A stretch of DNA of 30,892 bases from positions 1-30,892 of the forward strand of contig JAIPMN010028216.1 in NCBI GenBank assembly GCA_020650975.1. The letters are read 5' to 3'. Origin of the DNA: Apostichopus californicus (lineage: Eukaryota; Echinodermata; Holothuroidea; Aspidochirotida; Stichopodidae). A program made the position numbers and the translations under genes. Of the stretch, positions 23,801 through 29,800 are shown piece by piece. Each line of letters begins with the position of its first letter. Position 1 is the stretch's first letter. The notes under the pieces are model-generated. The model ran no database searches and was not told where the DNA came from. It saw only the letters and a program-made list of their open reading frames with translations.

Positions 23801-26800
23801 TTTTAGGTTTCGCAGTGGGAACAATTCTAAAAACAACCGATGGTGATCTTTTATTAATGATTTCAAGAAAAAGGATTCACCATGGCTTATAACAGCTGCA
23901 AAAATTAGATCCATGCAGTCTCGTAGCAGCAAAATCAACTCCCAATAGCGGTTATCCTCAATGCAATCTCCCATCATAAGGGGGAAGCTACGGATAAGAC
24001 ACCACATCTGACTAGCATTTTGCCAAAGTAGCCAGTGAAAAAGTACCCTCCTCAATCAATGCCTTTACAACAAATTTAAACTCAAGTGGGCAAACTCCTT
24101 CTAGTAGGTCATGCATAACATCATGACCATAGTTTAGAGTGACATCAAAATCAAGAAGATCATTTAAAGGAGTTGCAACCTTGATGCCAGTGTCTGGTAA
24201 ATTCTGTTCAGCCAAGTCTTCTTCGTAATTTTCTGTGTTCCTCAAAATTTAAACATCTTCCATGATTTGCTTTCTTAGTACTTCCCTATGACCTTTACAT
24301 TTCCTGCAGAAGAACTTAGCACTGAAGCCTTCCACAAACCCAAACAACCCATGGACACCAAGATTGTCACCTACGACTTGCGCAAGGGACACATGAATAA
24401 CTCCAGTGAATGCTTGGGATTCAATGAAGATTCCATCTTCCTGTAGGGATTTAAGGTCACTTACAATAGGCTTAATGATCACATCCAGGCCAAAGTCCTT
24501 GCCATCACAAGATTTGTAAATTGCAAGAAGAAAGCAATTATTCAATGATGATGTAAATTGAGGTGGTAGATCTTTAATGGTAAAATATACCATGCCTAGT
24601 TTATGAGAACCTGCCTTCGAACTCAACGGATTTGTTACTTCAGCATCATCAATGAACAGTAAAATTTTAACAGTGGATTTGCTGCTGAGAAGTGCACTAC
24701 TCTTGCAATAGTTTCCATCATCAAAACATTTCAAGAGTCCATCCTCATTGACAGTGTTTTCCTGAATACTTTCCATAAAACCTGGACTCTCTAGAACAAG
24801 CTTCAATACCTTTTTAATTGGTACGTATTGAAAAGTTTTTTGGACCGGGAGCTGCCTTACTTCACCTGAAGCAGGGTTTAATCTAGGTGCATACCCTAAA
24901 GTGATTGGAACTTCCTGTGGTTTTACAAAGAATTTGGACTCTTGTTGAATGTATTTATTCTGTTTGTATGCTGATTCCACATCTTCAAAAGGGTTTGCTA
25001 AGCCATCCATTTCTGCTAGAAACTCTTGCAGCAAAGCATTGTCCTGATCAATTCCTAACTGTGTGGAAACATGTGATGTTTTGTGCTTCAAATACCCAAC
25101 AACATCACTGAAGAGATCAGAGACATGATCCACAACAAGGTTTACTGTGCTCTGTACTACACTGCTGGATGATTTCATGGCACAAACTAAGCTCACAGCC
25201 CTCTGTTTTACTTCTTCTTTACTGAAATTCCTCACATCTTCAGCAAAGTCATTGTCGTGATCATCCTCAATAGCTTCATCATCGTCTTCTTCACCTTCCA
25301 CTGCTACATTATCGATACCATTGTTAATAGCCACAGGCTGTTCATCCACATCACAATCTATTAATTCATGGTGGAAATAATTTAAATGCCTCTTCAAACT
25401 CCAAGTATGCTGAAATGTTCGCAAACATCCTTCCTGGCCACATGTTACAATGTGATTGAACAATCCACCAGAAATTAGATTGTGAATTAGACGAAAATGA
25501 TGGAAAAGGTTGCTTGCATTCCCATTTATATGGTTTTGACAAATAGAACAAGAAAACCCCATCATGCTGGAAGTGTTCCTTGTTACCAAGAACTCCAGAA
25601 AGGTTATTGTAACATTACCTTTTGGTAATTCTTGAACTGGGCAGAGAACTTTAGTCTCAGTCCAATCTGCGGGATTAACTCTTTGATAACTTCTGGGGTG
25701 AGCAGATCAAATGCTTCTTGATCTTCAAGGCAGCTATCTGAAAAAACAGAAGATATTTGGTTATTAGATTTAGGGTAACTGGTCACAGAGAAGAATGAAC
25801 AGTAGCCTACTGTACTTATCTAATATGGCTATAACTGCTAACTTTGGCTGCTAGCTCCATTGTACATTTATTAATAACCGAGTTCACCATTGGAGCCTTA
25901 CAGTGCATTGTGGGAAATGTGAAAGGGTCCGCTGTAACAAACACGATGTGGGTACACAAGTGACATAGTTTTAGAAATCAGTTGTGTAGCTGTGTATTGT
26001 AACAATATGTTATAGGTGCTCACTATTTAGTACAGCTCACTTGTGACATTTTCCTAAAATGCATCATAAGGCTCTAATTGTGGACTCGCTTATTGTAACA
26101 TTAATATTAGGCCTAGGGTGACATCCCTATATTCTGACATGTCCTCTATATTCCAAATATGTTTGGATCAAGAAAACAAGTTTTGTGACCTAATATTTTT
26201 TAGCAAAATCTACGCGGTACTGATATTCATCACAGGGTACGTGGACACCGTACGCGGTGCAGTGTACTCAGCACGGGGTACGTGTACCACATAGATAGAC
26301 TAGACTAGATATAAACAATCATTTTCAGTTTCACCCTTACCTTCACTTATACAGAAAATGTATCCTTATTCTCAAACTCTAGTCAGGAGAGGGGGTATCA
26401 ATACTTAATCCACTCTCTGAAATTTCTGGAAATTTTTCTCTTGCATTAATTTGCACTAAGAACCAGAAAAAGAACATTTTTCCTATTTTTCAAACTCTGT
26501 CAAGAATGATTTTGCATTGGATTATACTCAAAATCTGCCAATAATTTACACAACACAACCCTGGAAGGTACAGGGGGTCAATGTGCTCATCAGTGTGTCC
26601 ATCCATCACTATCATTATTTGTGTGCTAGTAATTTTGCCCATGTTTAAAATCATCAGGCCACAATAGGAAAAAATATGATGCTGCTTTCAATTCGATATC
26701 AATTATATACAGTGTACCACATTACCACTCTATTAATGTTGTCACTGGGTACCCAGATAAATCGGTATATAATTTTCAAGTAGGCCTACTAGCATGTTAA

Positions 26801-29800
26801 CACTCTGTAGCCATATGACTTCACATAACATACATAAAATTCAAGACTGAAGAAAAATTAGTTCACCTCAAATACCACAACAAAAATAGTTGTATAATCA
26901 AGAGATATATGTCTAATATCTGTCTAATGAAACATCAAAATTGATTTGAGAATTTTTATTCTCCTTTGGATTAGCAAACTATATACTCTTCTAAATATTC
27001 AAGGAGAATATTGAAAATAATTTGAAGAGGAGATTGCTGTACAGTTGAAATGATTTTCAAGTTCAGTGAAAAAAGTTATCCCATAGCAATATCCCACCAA
27101 ACCCAGCACATCAATATCGATAATGATATGTTTGCTTATAATGAAGTCTCTATACTGCTAGTTATTCTCTCAAAGTGAGCAACATCTTTCCAAAATAGAA
27201 ATATTTGTGTACCAATATTCCTGGTACTATACAGTAGTAGCACTCTGTACACATAGGCCTATATGTATTATATTGATTCATCAGCAAAATATATCAGCGG
27301 GATATTTTTCATATGATTTGCTCGAATAATCTGTAAATTTTACAAAACTGTTTCAGGTGATTTCAAAATTATTATATGAAGAGCAGAACTTCATGCTGTA
27401 ATAATCTTTTGTTTCTCGGTACTTTATGAAGTAACTATAAACGCCTTCACTGATCTTCGCTGAAAACTTCACGCCTAACTCTGCAGACCTATGGGCCTAG
27501 CCTATTAATAGGCCTGCGTGTAGACCACGTACGTATAAAATAACATTTTGGAACCTTGTGAAAATAATGCCTATTTTCTGGAGAGTCCCTCGCCTGCTGT
27601 AATTTAAAGCACAGTCTTTCTGTAAAACATGATTTTTTTCTGTGATGAAGGCCCCTCTGTGACTTTGACACCCTCTTGCTACACGAAAAACAATATTTTA
27701 TTCTCTCTCCAACTGCAAGCGACAAAATATCAGGTACCCATGATCATTAGTGACCAGTTTCGCGATGGTTTGTTTTGGGAGTAGTTGGTGGGTATTGCAC
27801 AATACTCGATGGTGCAATTTTTTCAGTACAGCGTGTATGTGACATGATACTTCCAGTAGGGATGCACCGGATATCCGGTCCGGCCGGACTATCCGGCCGG
27901 ATAGTGAGCAATTATCCGGTTCCGGTTCCGCCCGGATATTTTTCAAAATCCGGCCGGAACTTTTTCAAAATCTGGCCTGAATTATTCCTTAAAAAGGTGT
28001 TGGTATTAACTTAAATCAATGTAATAATATGAAGCTATATACAACAAATACAGTTTGCAGTGAAATCATTTCTTGCAGCCTTCATCAGTTTAATATTGTG
28101 CAGTTAAAATAGACCATTCATATACTTATCAGTCAAAATACTGTTCCATTGAATCTTTACTTTCCCATTATTGTTGGCATGTATGTTTTCTCTGAATTTT
28201 TATGTGTGAAACAATCTCTTATATGGTTAAATACGTCTGAATTTTTTTAATTCCACAAAAACCACTTCATCTTAAAGTTCATTCTTAAATCTTAGAATAA
28301 CTTTAATGCTCATCAAAAAAAGATTAATTCCAGAGCTGACAATGAAAACAATTTCAAAAGTAACCTTTCTACAGTTATCACATACAGAGACAATTATCTT
28401 AGTAAATAATTTAACAACATGTGACTGATCTAACAAAATGATTTCCATATTTATATCTTTTTGAGATTTCAAGCTATGATTCCTTAAATAATTATATCTT
28501 TAAAATTATTTGTTGCAGAGCATGCAAGTCTTCTTCATATATACTGTAACGTTGCTATTTGGGAATGTAAACAAATTTAATTTCCCGCTTTCACTGTATG
28601 TTGAACATATTTTCTCAACTTGTGATGAAGGAAGAGAAGTCATATTTAATCTCATAAATGGGGTCTTAATTTCACCTTCTTTATAATATGCGTATACCTC
28701 ACCTAAGATTTGCTCCTTGTTTCATACTTCTACTTCTTATTAATGATTTTCTTTTGTGTAATGAAAAAATCCGGTTCCGGCCGGATTTTATCCGGCCGGA
28801 TTTCATGTACTTTCCGGCAGAATCCGGTTCCGGCCGGATCCAAAAATTTGGATCCGGTGCATCCCTAACTTACAGGTTATATATGTAATTCCATGGCTGC
28901 CGGGCTATGTTTTGTATAAGACCGTTTAACGTGTACCAGGTGCTGAACCACCTACCGCGTGCGGTGTACAGAACTGCATAGATTAGTAGGACCGGATGAT
29001 GTCACCAATTCATATTATCACCAATATTAAAGAATTTATACAAGTTTCTGTCGTTCTTGGTGGCAGCCTGTGTTCCTCACCCCTACGAACAGTGGCGTCG
29101 CCAGGGGGCGGCCAGTGTGGGGGGGGGCACGTGCCCTCCCCAATTCCCCTCCCCCCGCCGGATGAGATTTGGAGTGTTAAAAAAATACTCAACAAAAAAT
29201 TATTGAACATAAAGTTACTTTAAGTTGCAAAATAGAGCACCAAATTGCATCTAAGGGCACTTAATTTATTAAAAAATTCTCAAAGCGAAAAGGGTTAAAT
29301 TATATAAAAGTACTTAAAAGAATAATGAAATAATGTAAAGATAATAACACTTACATATTCAGTTATGTATTTTGCTAAAGATTGAAGTTGGATGGCTTGT
29401 TCTATCACATTTCAAAATAGATTTAAATGATAGTGTCTAGGCAATAGTTAACGATTGTAGGCCCCTAGTTGTTATAATATTGTAAAGCATTAGCTGCCTA
29501 TATTTTCGTGGCGTATCATACGAAGCAGTGATTTAAAGTTGTGCTAAATTTGAATAAAAAAGGTTAAGAAATAAACGAACACATTTTCCGTTGTATTTAA
29601 TTATCCGATTTCATTTAAATATATCTGCAAAATTAAAACAACATAGGCCTAGGCCTACACTAGGCCGTACTGTGGCGAGGCCTATTCCTACACTAATTAG
29701 GTCTAGCTCAGTATTCCCAGTGTACTTTTGAACGTTAGGCTAGGGCCTCGCAAACAACAGTGAAATGAACGTTCTGATTTGACTAAGTTACAGAACAAGA

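Noticed and set aside
25366..25551. Second minus-strand frame over the C2H2 region
   Set aside because: Overlaps the zinc fingers in another frame and matches nothing.
25565..25619. Direct in-frame fusion of the SAM exon to the transposase
   Set aside because: Readthrough meets stops in the SAM frame, and splicing to CTTCCAG gives the wrong phase from either exon 1 or exon 2; a separate start at the ATG pair is simpler.
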